A DNA stretch of 20,949 nt from a virus. Below the pieces are notes generated by a model. That model searched no databases, was not told the origin of the DNA, and saw nothing but the letters and a program-made list of their open reading frames with translations. How positions within the stretch are numbered: the stretch's first letter is position 1; each line of letters starts with the position of its first letter. Position numbers and translations under genes: made by a program. The stretch covers positions 1-20,949 of IMG/VR virus record IMGVR_UViG_3300045902_000238, one strand, 5' to 3'. Of the stretch, positions 1 through 8,108 are shown one piece after another.

Positions 1-1
1 T

Positions 2-847
2 CAACTGCATAGGGTGCAGTTGCGGCAAAACAACGTCGCGAACTTGTCGAACTTGCTCCGCGATCTGCCCAATTTGGTTAGCGTGGATTTGAACACTGCG
101 GCTGGCACGAATTTCAACAACATGCTTGCCAATTGCTTTTCGATTCAAAGAATCCCGCTTCTGAATACGGCGGCAGCGACGAATTTGAGTTCTATGCTAA
201 GCAGCTGCCGCAGGCTGATCACAATACCGTTGCTAAATACAGCCGCGTGCACGAATTTTCAGAGCATGTTCAACAGTTGTTTTGCGCTCAAAGCAATCCC
301 ATTGCTGAACACAGCCGCAGGCACAAATTTTCAGACCATGTTCGCATTCGTCCGCAACCTGAAAACCATCCCGCCGCTAAACACAGCCGCAGGCACCAAT
401 TTTCAGGCCATGTTCGACAACTGCAGCGCGCTTCAAACAATCCCAGCCCTGAACACCGCTGCGGGCACGAATTTCAGCAGCATGTTCAACGGGTGCTCGT
501 CACTCAGAACAATTCCGCTACTGAACACCGCCGCAGGCACGACTTTTGCCAACATGTTCAATGGGTGCTCGGCGCTTCAAACAGTTCCCACGTTGAACAC
601 GGCCGCAGGTACGACGTTTACCGACATGTTCCTTGGCTGCACGTCCTTGTCAAAAGGCAGGCTCGAAGGCACGACGCGCTCAATCTCGTATGTCAACTTG
701 ATGCTGTCGGCCTCTGCGTTGAACGACATTTATACGGGACTCGGAACGGCGGCGGGCGCGCAGACCATCAACGTCACGGGCAACTGGGGAACCGCGACAG
801 ACGATCCAAGCATTGCAACGGCAAAGGGCTGGACGGTAACGGGGTAA
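2..847 (+). CDS. BspA-like leucine-rich-repeat phage adhesin, 5' partial
   Basis: This is probably a tail-fibre or receptor-binding protein. The frame is open to the left window edge, and the first codons already read as a degenerate repeat (NLSNLLRDLPNLVSVD), so the true start lies upstream. A GTG at 14 is only the first possible start inside the window. Eight 24-residue units of the form LNTAAGTNFxxMFxxCxxLxTIPx follow (89-664), typical of BspA-like (DUF285) leucine-rich repeats. The C-terminus (ALNDIYTGLGTAAG, then SIATAKGWTVTG) is the usual end of this repeat family and is also seen in phage tail proteins. GC is lower than in the capsid genes (27 of 60 bases at 181-240), which fits a laterally acquired or fast-changing module. 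The next start lies 4 bases after the stop. The repeat family is clear; the role in host binding is inferred. Confidence 0.8.
   Translation, partial: QLHRVQLRQNNVANLSNLLRDLPNLVSVDLNTAAGTNFNNMLANCFSIQRIPLLNTAAATNLSSMLSSCRRLITIPLLNTAACTNFQSMFNSCFALKAIPLLNTAAGTNFQTMFAFVRNLKTIPPLNTAAGTNFQAMFDNCSALQTIPALNTAAGTNFSSMFNGCSSLRTIPLLNTAAGTTFANMFNGCSALQTVPTLNTAAGTTFTDMFLGCTSLSKGRLEGTTRSISYVNLMLSASALNDIYTGLGTAAGAQTINVTGNWGTATDDPSIATAKGWTVTG
89..664 (+). repeat. Eight tandem 72-bp coding repeats
   Basis: The repeats encode the 24-residue leucine-rich units of the first gene. Each begins with a variant of CTGAACACCGCCGCAGGCAC, for example at 305 and 377, exactly 72 bases apart. The later units are most alike; the first three have diverged (AAATNL, AACTNF). 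In-frame repeats of this kind can change copy number by recombination or slippage without breaking the protein. Confidence 0.85.
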
Positions 848-851
848 GCGC

Positions 852-1469
852 ATGGGGCGACTCGTCAAGATTCACAACGGGCAAGTCTGCGTAGCACACA
901 ACTACGTTGCCACGCCGGAGTACACGCTGTACGTGGCCGACTATGCGAACGGAGCCACGCCGCCACACGGCTGGACCTACTACGCCGAGGACGTTGAGGC
1001 CGAAGACTTCGCGCAACCGTGGCGGCAACCAAGCGGAGATGGGGACGCTTACCCGCTCGGTGCAACGGTGCGTCACAACGGAACGATTTGGACTTCTACC
1101 GTGGCGGGCAATGTGTGGGAGCCGGGCGTGTCTGGGTGGCAAGATGCAGACACGGTGCTGCCGACGTGGGTTCGGCCTACCGGCGCGCATGATGCTTACG
1201 TGCGGGGCGCTGTTGTGCGCTATCAGGGGCACAAATGGGAGTCGTTGATCGACGCCAACGTGTGGCCTCCAGACGTGAAAGGCTGGAGGAAGATGGCGCT
1301 GCTGCCGCCAGATGGCGCGGTCGATATCCCAGCGTGGGTGCAACCGACAGGGGCGCACGACGCATACCAGATCGGAGATCGCGTGACGCACAGAGGGTCT
1401 GTCTGGGTGAGTGCGGTCCCGAACAACGTCTGGGAGCCCGGCGTGTTTGGCTGGACGCCTGAGTCGTGA
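852..1469 (+). CDS. Tail-associated protein with three CBM5/12-like modules
   Basis: The 205-residue product has an N-terminal segment of about 50 residues followed by three carbohydrate-binding-module-like repeats at residues 56-97, 105-146 and 161-201. Each follows the pattern W.xPTGAHDAY..G..V...G..W.S....NVW.PG..GW, matching CBM family 5/12 (chitin-binding type), which often occurs in chitinases and in phage tail proteins. The aromatic residues at W80, W89, W129, W138, W185 and W194 are in the positions expected for sugar stacking. The protein may bind surface polysaccharide or decorate a fibre; no enzymatic domain is visible. The start ATG follows the previous stop by 4 bases, and the end overlaps the next gene by GTGA. 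The module assignment is firm; the ligand is unknown. Confidence 0.8.
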   Translation: MGRLVKIHNGQVCVAHNYVATPEYTLYVADYANGATPPHGWTYYAEDVEAEDFAQPWRQPSGDGDAYPLGATVRHNGTIWTSTVAGNVWEPGVSGWQDADTVLPTWVRPTGAHDAYVRGAVVRYQGHKWESLIDANVWPPDVKGWRKMALLPPDGAVDIPAWVQPTGAHDAYQIGDRVTHRGSVWVSAVPNNVWEPGVFGWTPES

Positions 1470-2320
1470 CTGCGCGCCTTCGTCCCGCATACGTTTCGTC
1501 GCTGGCCAGACTGCGGCCGCAATACGAAACCCCGCTACCGACCCTTACCGCCCTGACGCCCACGGGCGTCACCAGCACCACGGCTCAGCCGCGCTACGGG
1601 CGCGCAGGCGGCGCGGCATACGGGACGATCTACGCAGTCATCTACCCGTCGGCTCTTGGCTCTGGCGTCACTGCCGCGCAGATCAAGGCCGGGAACGATC
1701 CGTCCGACGACGCGGCAACGTGGGCGGGCAACATCCCCGACCCGGGCGGCACCGGCACGCTGAACTGGCCCAGCATCGCGAGCGGGCTGACGCCGGGCGA
1801 GTCGTACTACTTCGCCATCGTCGCCAGCGACGGCTCAAACGACGGCACGGTGTCGGTCAGTGCTGCGTGGAGTGCTCTTGCGACCGTTCAGGCCGATTCG
1901 TCGCTGGCCTATGCGGTACTGAATTCAGTTCAGCGCGATCAGGCCCTCAGCTACAGCGTCCTCAACGCAGTACAGCGGGACGCGACGATCAGCTACGGCG
2001 TCAAGGCCGCCGTTCAGCAGGATGCGACACTGTCGTATCTGGTCCAGTCGTCGGTGTGGCGCGACGCCGATCTGGCGTGGAGCGTGTTTTCCTCCGGCGG
2101 CGGGCTTACCGTCGATGAAATCTGGAACGGCATCACGCTAGAGAACGGCATGACTCCGGCGCAAATGCTGCGCGTGATCATGGCCGCGCTGTCGGGCACG
2201 ACTTCAGGGGTCGGAACGGCAACGGAAGAGTACATGTCGCGCGACGGCTCGAAGCCCAGAATCACGGCCACCTTCGACTCGCAGGGCAACCGCACATCGG
2301 TGCAGGTTGACGGGACGTGA
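1466..2320 (+). CDS. Phage structural protein with fibronectin-like region and 14-residue repeats
   Basis: The GTG start overlaps the previous stop in GTGA and has no clear Shine-Dalgarno sequence, so coupled re-initiation is likely. The 284-residue product has a fibronectin/Ig-like region at about residues 25-140 (ending SGLTPGESYYFAIVASDGSN, the usual strand before the G strand). Four and a half 14-residue repeats follow at residues 144-208, of the type DATLSYxVxxxVQR. The C-terminal part (LTVDEIWN..TLENGMTPAQMLRVIMAALSG, given here in outline) recurs in small phage tail-associated proteins. It is probably a virion appendage or assembly protein. The architecture is visible; the function is inferred from neighbours. 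Confidence 0.65.
   Translation: MTARLRPAYVSSLARLRPQYETPLPTLTALTPTGVTSTTAQPRYGRAGGAAYGTIYAVIYPSALGSGVTAAQIKAGNDPSDDAATWAGNIPDPGGTGTLNWPSIASGLTPGESYYFAIVASDGSNDGTVSVSAAWSALATVQADSSLAYAVLNSVQRDQALSYSVLNAVQRDATISYGVKAAVQQDATLSYLVQSSVWRDADLAWSVFSSGGGLTVDEIWNGITLENGMTPAQMLRVIMAALSGTTSGVGTATEEYMSRDGSKPRITATFDSQGNRTSVQVDGT
1895..2089 (+). repeat. Tandem 42-bp coding repeats (14 residues)
   Basis: Four full units and one partial unit are seen: DSSLAYAVLNSVQR, DQALSYSVLNAVQR, DATISYGVKAAVQQ, DATLSYLVQSSVWR and DADLAWSVF. The strict hydrophobic alternation suggests short beta strands stacked as a solenoid or fibre stem. The DNA copies are diverged, so the repeat is maintained at protein level rather than freshly duplicated. 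Confidence 0.75.
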
Positions 2321-2538
2321 TCGGCCAGTTCCGCGGCAAGCGCCTCTTTGCGGGCCGCCTGTTTGCCGGCCGTCTGTTCGGACCGCAGCCAATAGAGTCA
2401 ACAACGTCATCAGGCGGCAGGCGCATTCGAGTGCGGCACGTCAACCGGCGCGTGGACGTCGGCCGCGATATTGAAGAGCAGAACGAGGCCATAATCGCTT
2501 TGATGGTCACGCTCATCACGACCGGCCTGCTCGACTAG
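2317..2538 (+). CDS. Small phage protein, RLFAG-repeat N-terminus
   Basis: The 73-residue product starts at a GTG that overlaps the previous stop in GTGA. Residues 9-22 read RLFAGRLFAGRLFG, encoded by near-identical 15-bp units at 2341-2382. A basic segment follows (GGRRIRVRHVNRRVDVGR), and the C-terminus is hydrophobic (AIIALMVTLITTGLLD). The hydrophobic tail could be a short membrane segment or a buried helix. The family is not recognised. Its conserved position between the appendage genes and the LPD38 gene suggests a virion or assembly role. A frame shared with tight overlap on one side and a Shine-Dalgarno for the next gene supports it as a real gene. Confidence 0.6.
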   Translation: MIGQFRGKRLFAGRLFAGRLFGPQPIESTTSSGGRRIRVRHVNRRVDVGRDIEEQNEAIIALMVTLITTGLLD

Positions 2539-2546
2539 GAGCCATC

Positions 2547-5492
2547 ATGGAACTCAGCACCTGCTTGATCCTGAGCCAAAGAATCAGCGACGAAGATCGG
2601 GACACGCTGCTGTCACGCGTCGATCAACTGGTTGCGTCCGGAATCGCTCCCGCGGACGCGCAGAAAATGGCGGCGAACGACATCCTCGCGGAGATTGAGA
2701 GCGAGCTTCGTGATCTGGAGCGCATGTTTGCCGAGCAGCATCCGGAGCCCCCCGCACCTCCGCCGCCAGACCGCAGCCGCTTCATGTCGCGCCGAGGCGT
2801 CAGGTACACGCTGGGCGACTTCGGCAAGGCCGCGGAGCTGATCGAGGCCACGCAGGACAGGTACAACCGCTGGAAGCAGGCCATCCGGGAGATCGAGGAG
2901 CAGGGCGGCACGGTCAGCGAGGACAACGACTTCTACCGCGCAGAGGAGCGCTACTGGGGCAAGGTCGGCGCACAGCTCGATGACTTCCAAGCCGAGGTGA
3001 AGGAGTGGATCAAGGCGGTGACCAAAGACGGCCTCGACATCGCCGCTGTGGCCGAGTACGCCTACGCCGAGCACGCGCGCGACCGCAACGAGTGGATCGC
3101 CAAGATTCGCCCGTCGATGCCCGATGGTGGCTCGGGCATGACCAACGAGGAGGCCGATCTGATACTTGACGAGGCGAGGGCGGCCGGCTTGGAGGCTGTC
3201 CTCAAGCGCCACAGTGCACAGCTCCGGGCGTGGGTGCAGGGAACCCGAGACCTGATGCTGGAGGGCGGGCTGATCACGCCGGAAGAGCACGCAAGCTGGA
3301 CGCAGAACATGGCCTCCTACGTGCCCTTGCGCGGCCTGCCGCCGGGCAGCGACTTGGAGGGCATTGCTCCGGTTGGCAGCGGCACTGGGCAGGGCTTCAA
3401 CATCCGCGGCTCCGAGTCGCAGATGGCAAAGGGGCGTCGCTCACGCGCCAAGCAAATCATCGAGAACATCATCGCCGACCGGACCCGCGCGACCATCAGG
3501 GTCGGCAAGAACGAGGTGCTCAAGCACTTCCTCAAGTTCGTGCTGGACAACCCGAGCCCGAACCTCTGGGAGGTCAACGCCGTCGAGACCAAGCCGATCA
3601 CCAAAGTGGACGCGAACGGCGACAGGCAGATCGTCGAGGAAGAGCGCCTCATCACCGATCAGCGCGTCGTGACCGTCAAGGACGGCGGCGAGGAAATCCA
3701 CATCGTCGTCCGCGACGACAAGCTGCGCGAGCAGCTGCAGAACCTGAACGCGCACGAGCTTGGCAGGGTCATCGGGACGCTCCTGTTCGCCAACCGGATT
3801 CTCTCGCGCCTCTACACCTCGCTGAGCCCCGTCTTCACGGCCATCAACTTCATCCGCGATGCAATGACGGCCGGCTTCGGGGCAATCGACGAGCTGGGGT
3901 TTTTGGGAGCGGCGCGCATGTACGCCGAGTTCCCGGCCGCCACGAAGGAGTCGTTTGCGGCCGAGCTTGGCAATCGTTCGGTGGACTACAACCTGTTCCG
4001 TGCGACGGGCGGGAAAACCGGGTTCATGGACTACAAGACGCTGGATGACATCAGCAATGAGCTGGCATCCATGGTCGCGCAGGCCGAGCGGGGGATGCTT
4101 GACCCGCGCAACCTTGGTCCCGCGGCGCTGAGGCTGGTCGAGAGCGTCAACGCCGGCGTGGAGAACATCGCCCGTCTGGCCGCTTTCAAGGCTGCCAAGA
4201 AGATGGGCAAGACGGACGCAGAGGCGGCAAGCATCGCCAAGAACCTGACGGTGAACTTCAACCGTCGAGGAACGATGACGCCTGCGCTGTCGGCGTGGTT
4301 CCTGTTCTTCAACCCGGCCGTGCAGGGCACGGCGCGAATGGTGCAGGCGCTGAAAAGCCCCAAGGTGATCAGCACCCTCGGCTTCGCGATGACCGGCATC
4401 GCGGCCCTCGCGCTGCAGAACGCGGCCATGGGCGAGGACGACGATGGAATCGCGTGGTGGGACAAGATTCCGAACGAGATCAAGGAGCGGAACATCATCA
4501 TCGTCCTGCCTCCGGGGTCTGACGCTGGCGAGCTGGTTCCGGGCAGCAAGGTGGGGCGCTACCGCAAGATTCCCATGCCCTACGGGTACAACGTGTTCGC
4601 CGTCATAGCGAACAACGCAGTGGACGTGTGGCGCAACAGTCAGGATGCGGCAAAGGGGGTCACGCCCAGCAAGGCATTGACCAACGTCTTCGGCGCATTC
4701 ATGGGGTCATGGGTTCCGGTGCCTGAGATCGGCGGATCGTTCGAGAACGAGAAGTCGGCTGCCCTCGTGTTCACGCCGGATGCCCTGAACCCGGTTCTGC
4801 AGAACATGCTCAACGTCAACCCGTTCGGACGCCAGATCACGCCCAACGCTGATCGGGATGACGGGCTGCCGGACTCGACCAAGTTCACGGCGTCGCAGGC
4901 GGGGACGGTGTTTCAGAAGTCTGCGGAGCTGCTGAACAAGGCCACTGGCGGCAACGTCATCGAGAAGGGATGGATCGACCTGTCGCCCGGCTCCATCGAG
5001 AACCTCGTGCGCGGGTATCTCGGCGGTCCAGCCACGTTCACGCTGGACATCATCAACTCCATGTACGCCCGGCAGCATCTGGAGCGGCCGGAGATGGATG
5101 TCAGAAGGCTGCCTTTCATCAAGCAGTTCGTGGGCGTGATCGACGAGGAGACCGACCGCACGATGGCCTACTCCAGCATGAAAGAGGCGGAGCAGATGGT
5201 CAATCGCGCAAGAGCCGCGAAGAAGCTCGATGAGCTGCCTGAAGACGTGGCGGACTATCTGTCGGAGAACGAGCCGATCATTGCGCTTGGCCGGACGCTG
5301 CAGAGGACAAGGGCGCAGATGACGAAGCTGCGCAAGGACGAGCTGGCGGTGCTGAACGACAAAGAACTCACGGACGCCGAGAAGCTCGCCTACATGACGG
5401 AGCTGAACCGCGAGCGTCGTGCGGTGCTGCATGACTTCAACCGCGCATACGTCGAAGCGCTGCGGCTTCAGAGAAAACAGAAGGGCAGCTGA
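2547..5492 (+). CDS. LPD38-type large polyvalent-protein module, probable internal virion protein
   Basis: The 981-residue product starts at ATG after AGGAG at 2538-2542. It resembles the C-terminal part of phage and mobile-element 'large polyvalent proteins' that carry domain LPD38. Recognisable blocks are GFNIRGSESQMAKGRRSRAK (about residue 283), an inter-block helix at about 410-440 (LFANRILSRLYTSLSPVF, NFIRDAMTAGF), NLTVNFNRRGTMTPALSAWF (about 566) followed by FFNPAVQGTARM, a hydrophobic helix at about 610-630, and KIPNEIKERNIIIVLPPG with IPMPYGYNVF. The C-terminal 100 residues are charged and helical. In related phages such proteins are thought to sit inside the head and be ejected with the DNA. 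Here the module stands alone without the usual upstream enzymatic domains, just before the scaffold gene. The domain match is confident; ejection is inferred. Confidence 0.75.
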   Translation: MELSTCLILSQRISDEDRDTLLSRVDQLVASGIAPADAQKMAANDILAEIESELRDLERMFAEQHPEPPAPPPPDRSRFMSRRGVRYTLGDFGKAAELIEATQDRYNRWKQAIREIEEQGGTVSEDNDFYRAEERYWGKVGAQLDDFQAEVKEWIKAVTKDGLDIAAVAEYAYAEHARDRNEWIAKIRPSMPDGGSGMTNEEADLILDEARAAGLEAVLKRHSAQLRAWVQGTRDLMLEGGLITPEEHASWTQNMASYVPLRGLPPGSDLEGIAPVGSGTGQGFNIRGSESQMAKGRRSRAKQIIENIIADRTRATIRVGKNEVLKHFLKFVLDNPSPNLWEVNAVETKPITKVDANGDRQIVEEERLITDQRVVTVKDGGEEIHIVVRDDKLREQLQNLNAHELGRVIGTLLFANRILSRLYTSLSPVFTAINFIRDAMTAGFGAIDELGFLGAARMYAEFPAATKESFAAELGNRSVDYNLFRATGGKTGFMDYKTLDDISNELASMVAQAERGMLDPRNLGPAALRLVESVNAGVENIARLAAFKAAKKMGKTDAEAASIAKNLTVNFNRRGTMTPALSAWFLFFNPAVQGTARMVQALKSPKVISTLGFAMTGIAALALQNAAMGEDDDGIAWWDKIPNEIKERNIIIVLPPGSDAGELVPGSKVGRYRKIPMPYGYNVFAVIANNAVDVWRNSQDAAKGVTPSKALTNVFGAFMGSWVPVPEIGGSFENEKSAALVFTPDALNPVLQNMLNVNPFGRQITPNADRDDGLPDSTKFTASQAGTVFQKSAELLNKATGGNVIEKGWIDLSPGSIENLVRGYLGGPATFTLDIINSMYARQHLERPEMDVRRLPFIKQFVGVIDEETDRTMAYSSMKEAEQMVNRARAAKKLDELPEDVADYLSENEPIIALGRTLQRTRAQMTKLRKDELAVLNDKELTDAEKLAYMTELNRERRAVLHDFNRAYVEALRLQRKQKGS

Positions 5493-5588
5493 GTTGTGTA
5501 TGCGGTTTGCCCGGCGCCGTGCGAGTGGCAAAACTTCATCGTCCACAGGTAGACCGCCTCTGCGCAAGCACGCCGTCGGGAAGGAAAC

Positions 5589-6542
5589 ATGCCATCAGAG
5601 GAACTGACGAATGACGAGCAGGACTTCGACGCCGCTTTCGAGGCCGCGTCGGAGGCCAAGACCCAGACCCCTCCCAAGAAGCAGCAGGAAGCTGCGGATG
5701 AGGCCGCCGGAGACGAGGCAGGCCGAGAGGCGGATGGCGATGCGAGTCATCAAGCGTCAGGCCCAGAAGGCGAGCAGGAACAGCGTCAAGAGGCGCCTGA
5801 AGAGCAGGTGGCTCGTCTCACAAGAGAGCGAGACGAGGCGCTGCACAAGTGGCGCTCGGACGCCAACCGGCAGTCCTTCCTCACCCGTGAGAACAACCAG
5901 CTCAAGGAGCAACTGGGTTCACTGAAGTCGCAAGTCGAGCGGCTGCAGGCCGAGCTGACGCAGGCCAAGAAACAGGCCGAGCCGAAGCCGACCAAGCAGT
6001 CGCCGCGCGAGGACGGGGACGCAAGCGACTTGCTGGAGAACGCCCCCGAATTGAAGGCCGCCGTCGAGCGCCGCATCCAGATGGCCCTTGAAGAGGGAAC
6101 GCGCGAGATTCGCGCTCAACTGGACGCTGCGCGCGCGCAGTTGGCCGAGGTAAGTCAGACGGCTCAGCAGGCCGCTCAGTACGTTGAGCCGCTTGTGAGC
6201 CGCGAAGAGCAGAGAGAAACGGAAGCCGTGCGGCAGGAGCTGGACAAGCTCTTCCCGAACTGGCGCCGGGACGTGCAGGAAATCGCTCGGTGGGTGGAAA
6301 CCCAGCCCGAGCAGATTCGAGCGATGTTCCCCGGTCGAGGCCTGCAAGACAGCTCGACCATTCTCAAGCTCTTCTATGCCGACAAGGGTGTGGCGTCGCC
6401 CCCAAAGGGCACAGGCGCGACGAGCAACGACAGGCTTCGCGCGGCAAGCGGTATTCCACCGCGCACCGTGACCCGCCCGACCGTCAACAAGGATGACTTT
6501 GAGGGCGCCTTCGCAGAGTTCGTCGCACAAGGAAAGCGCTGA
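5589..6542 (+). CDS. Capsid scaffolding protein
   Basis: The 317-residue product is very acidic at the N-terminus and rich in Glu, Gln, Ala and Lys. A long coiled coil runs from about residue 75 to 145 and again from about 160 to 205. The C-terminus has a conserved-looking segment (KDDFEGAFAEFVAQGKR) that could bind the capsid protein. Composition, coiled coil and position directly upstream of the major capsid gene are typical of phage scaffold proteins, which guide procapsid assembly and then leave. The start ATG has GGAAGGA at 5579-5585 upstream. A 96-bp gap separates it from the LPD38 gene, one of the larger gaps on this strand; no clear promoter was seen there. Confidence 0.8.
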   Translation: MPSEELTNDEQDFDAAFEAASEAKTQTPPKKQQEAADEAAGDEAGREADGDASHQASGPEGEQEQRQEAPEEQVARLTRERDEALHKWRSDANRQSFLTRENNQLKEQLGSLKSQVERLQAELTQAKKQAEPKPTKQSPREDGDASDLLENAPELKAAVERRIQMALEEGTREIRAQLDAARAQLAEVSQTAQQAAQYVEPLVSREEQRETEAVRQELDKLFPNWRRDVQEIARWVETQPEQIRAMFPGRGLQDSSTILKLFYADKGVASPPKGTGATSNDRLRAASGIPPRTVTRPTVNKDDFEGAFAEFVAQGKR

Positions 6543-6560
6543 CATTCAAGGTGATCTGAC

Positions 6561-7571
6561 ATGGCAAACACCTACGGCGACATCTCGCCCAGAACCGCGG
6601 CTTACGCCGCAAAGACGATGCTGGACCGCGCGCTCCCGCATCTGTGCATGGCCAAGTTCGGCCAGCAACAACCCATCCCCCGGAACGCGACGCGCGTGGT
6701 CAAGTTCCGTCGGTACAACGCCTTCGCGCCGAACACGGTGCCGCTGGTGGAGGGCGTCACTCCGAGCCCCGACAACATCAGCTCGACCGACGTGACCGCG
6801 ACGCTGCAGCAGTACGGCCGGCGCACCGTGATCACGGACGTGATCGAGGATACCCATGAAGACCCCGTGCTCAACGAGTACGCGGAGGTCATGGGCGAGC
6901 TGGCCGGGCAGACGATGGAGCTGGTGGTCTACAGCGCGATCCGCGCTGGCACCAACGTCATCTTCGGCAACGGCTCGGCCCGCAGCGACGTGAACACCGC
7001 CCTCACCGGCACCGGCGGCGCGACCACGCTGGCCCGCGCGATCCGTCAGCTGAAGCGGCAGAACGCGAAGTACATCTCCAAGATGCTCTCGGGCACTGAC
7101 AAGGTGGGGACGACTCCGGTCCGCCCGGCGTTCGTTGCCTTCTGCCACCCCGACCTCCAGAACGATCTGGAGGGCCTGCCCGGCTTCAAGACGCCGGCCG
7201 AGTACGGCACGTACAGCGTGCTGGCCGAGAACGAGATGGGCTCGTGGCGCGAGATTCGCTTCCTCAGCTCGACGCTCTACACCCCGTTCTTGGCGGCCGG
7301 CGGCAGCTCTTCGACGATGCTGCACAACGGCGCGGCGCCCAGCGGCTCGCAGCCGGCGGACGTGTACCCGGTCATCATCTGCGGCAAGGACGCGTACGCC
7401 ACGGTGTCCCTCGCGGGCTCGACGGCCGTCACGCCCGTCGTCGTCAACCCCAAGCCCAGCGACAGCGACCCGCTGGCTCAGCGCGGCCACGTTGGCTTCA
7501 AGATGTACGGCACGTCCGTCATCCTGAACGATGCGTGGATGGTCCGCGTCGAGACCGCAGTGACGGCGTAA
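6561..7571 (+). CDS. Major capsid protein, N4-gp56 family
   Basis: The 336-residue product matches the N4-gp56 family of HK97-fold major capsid proteins. Recognisable parts are the N-terminus (AAKTMLDRALPHLCMAKFGQ), KFRRYNAF..NTVPLVEGVTP, a block ending YGRRTVITDVIEDTHEDPVL, the helix with GELAGQTMELVVYSAIRAG, FVAFCHPDLQNDLEGLPGF, and the C-terminal GHVGFKMYGTSVILNDAWMV. The length is slightly short for the family. AAGGTGA at about 6548-6554 serves as ribosome binding site. The gene is very GC-rich and codes mostly GC-ending codons, as expected for a highly expressed gene. It forms the icosahedral shell with the scaffold upstream and the probable decoration protein downstream. Confidence 0.93.
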   Translation: MANTYGDISPRTAAYAAKTMLDRALPHLCMAKFGQQQPIPRNATRVVKFRRYNAFAPNTVPLVEGVTPSPDNISSTDVTATLQQYGRRTVITDVIEDTHEDPVLNEYAEVMGELAGQTMELVVYSAIRAGTNVIFGNGSARSDVNTALTGTGGATTLARAIRQLKRQNAKYISKMLSGTDKVGTTPVRPAFVAFCHPDLQNDLEGLPGFKTPAEYGTYSVLAENEMGSWREIRFLSSTLYTPFLAAGGSSSTMLHNGAAPSGSQPADVYPVIICGKDAYATVSLAGSTAVTPVVVNPKPSDSDPLAQRGHVGFKMYGTSVILNDAWMVRVETAVTA

Positions 7572-7590
7572 TTCAAGAAGGAGCATCGAC

Positions 7591-8085
7591 ATGAGTGACC
7601 TTTCCAAGGTTCAAGACGCCACCCTGCGGGCAGTGCTGGGCAATCGCAGCTACGGCAAGGGCAACATCGCCATCGGCGCCACGCCGTCGGCCATCACCTC
7701 GACGGCCGCCGTGCCGTTCAGCATCGGCGGCGTCATGTACAGCCGCGCCGCGTTCACCAACCAAGCGCTGGTGAGTGGCGGCGAGCCGTTCCGCGTCCAG
7801 CCCGCGAACACCACCGTGTACTACTCGGTGGGCGTCGATGCGGCCGGCACCGTGAACGTGGTGCAGGGCCGCTTCGAGGGCGAGCGCTTCGTCAGCCCGA
7901 CCGGCATGAACGTGGTGGGCGACGGCACCGTGCCGCCGCTGCCTGCGACGCACGCGCCGATTGGCCTGCTGAGGGTTGTGACTGGTGCGGCGACGTTCAC
8001 GCCGGGCACCACGAACCTGAACGCGACCGGCGTCACGACGACCATCTGGGACGTCAGCGCGCTGCCGGTCAACGACAAGCCGTAA
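7591..8085 (+). CDS. Probable capsid decoration or head protein
   Basis: The 164-residue product is rich in Thr, Val, Gly and Ala and looks mostly beta-stranded, with no membrane segment or coiled coil. A strong Shine-Dalgarno (AAGGAG at 7577-7583) lies ahead of the ATG, in keeping with high expression. Its place directly after the major capsid gene and directly before an intrinsic terminator suggests a structural protein made in similar amounts, such as a capsid-stabilising or decoration protein. The end (TTTIWDVSALPVND) is unremarkable. No family was recognised with certainty, so the function is inferred from position and composition. Confidence 0.55.
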   Translation: MSDLSKVQDATLRAVLGNRSYGKGNIAIGATPSAITSTAAVPFSIGGVMYSRAAFTNQALVSGGEPFRVQPANTTVYYSVGVDAAGTVNVVQGRFEGERFVSPTGMNVVGDGTVPPLPATHAPIGLLRVVTGAATFTPGTTNLNATGVTTTIWDVSALPVNDKP

Positions 8086-8108
8086 GCCGAACAGGCGGAC
8101 GCAACCAC

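Noticed and set aside
2-22. Inverted repeat CAACTGCA and TGCAGTTG with a 5-base loop at the left edge
   Set aside because: It lies inside the leucine-rich-repeat coding frame and at the window edge, without a T run or nearby start. It is too short to interpret alone.
133-894. A 253-codon plus-strand frame overlapping the leucine-rich-repeat gene
   Set aside because: It is a repeat shadow in another frame, with periodic His/Arg-rich sequence and no domain. The other frame gives perfect leucine-rich repeats.
5493-5588. Promoter or terminator in the 96-bp gap before the scaffold gene
   Set aside because: No convincing -35/-10 pair. The imperfect TTTGCC/GGCAAA stem has a 15-base loop and no T run.
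6546-7607. A 353-codon open frame on the minus strand opposite the major capsid gene
   Set aside because: It is rich in Arg, His, Val and Gly as expected from the complement of GC-rich codons, and lies fully opposite a firmly assigned gene. Similar long shadows occur at 4707-5567, 8190-9053 and 9070-9984 on the minus strand and 3230-4048 on the plus strand.
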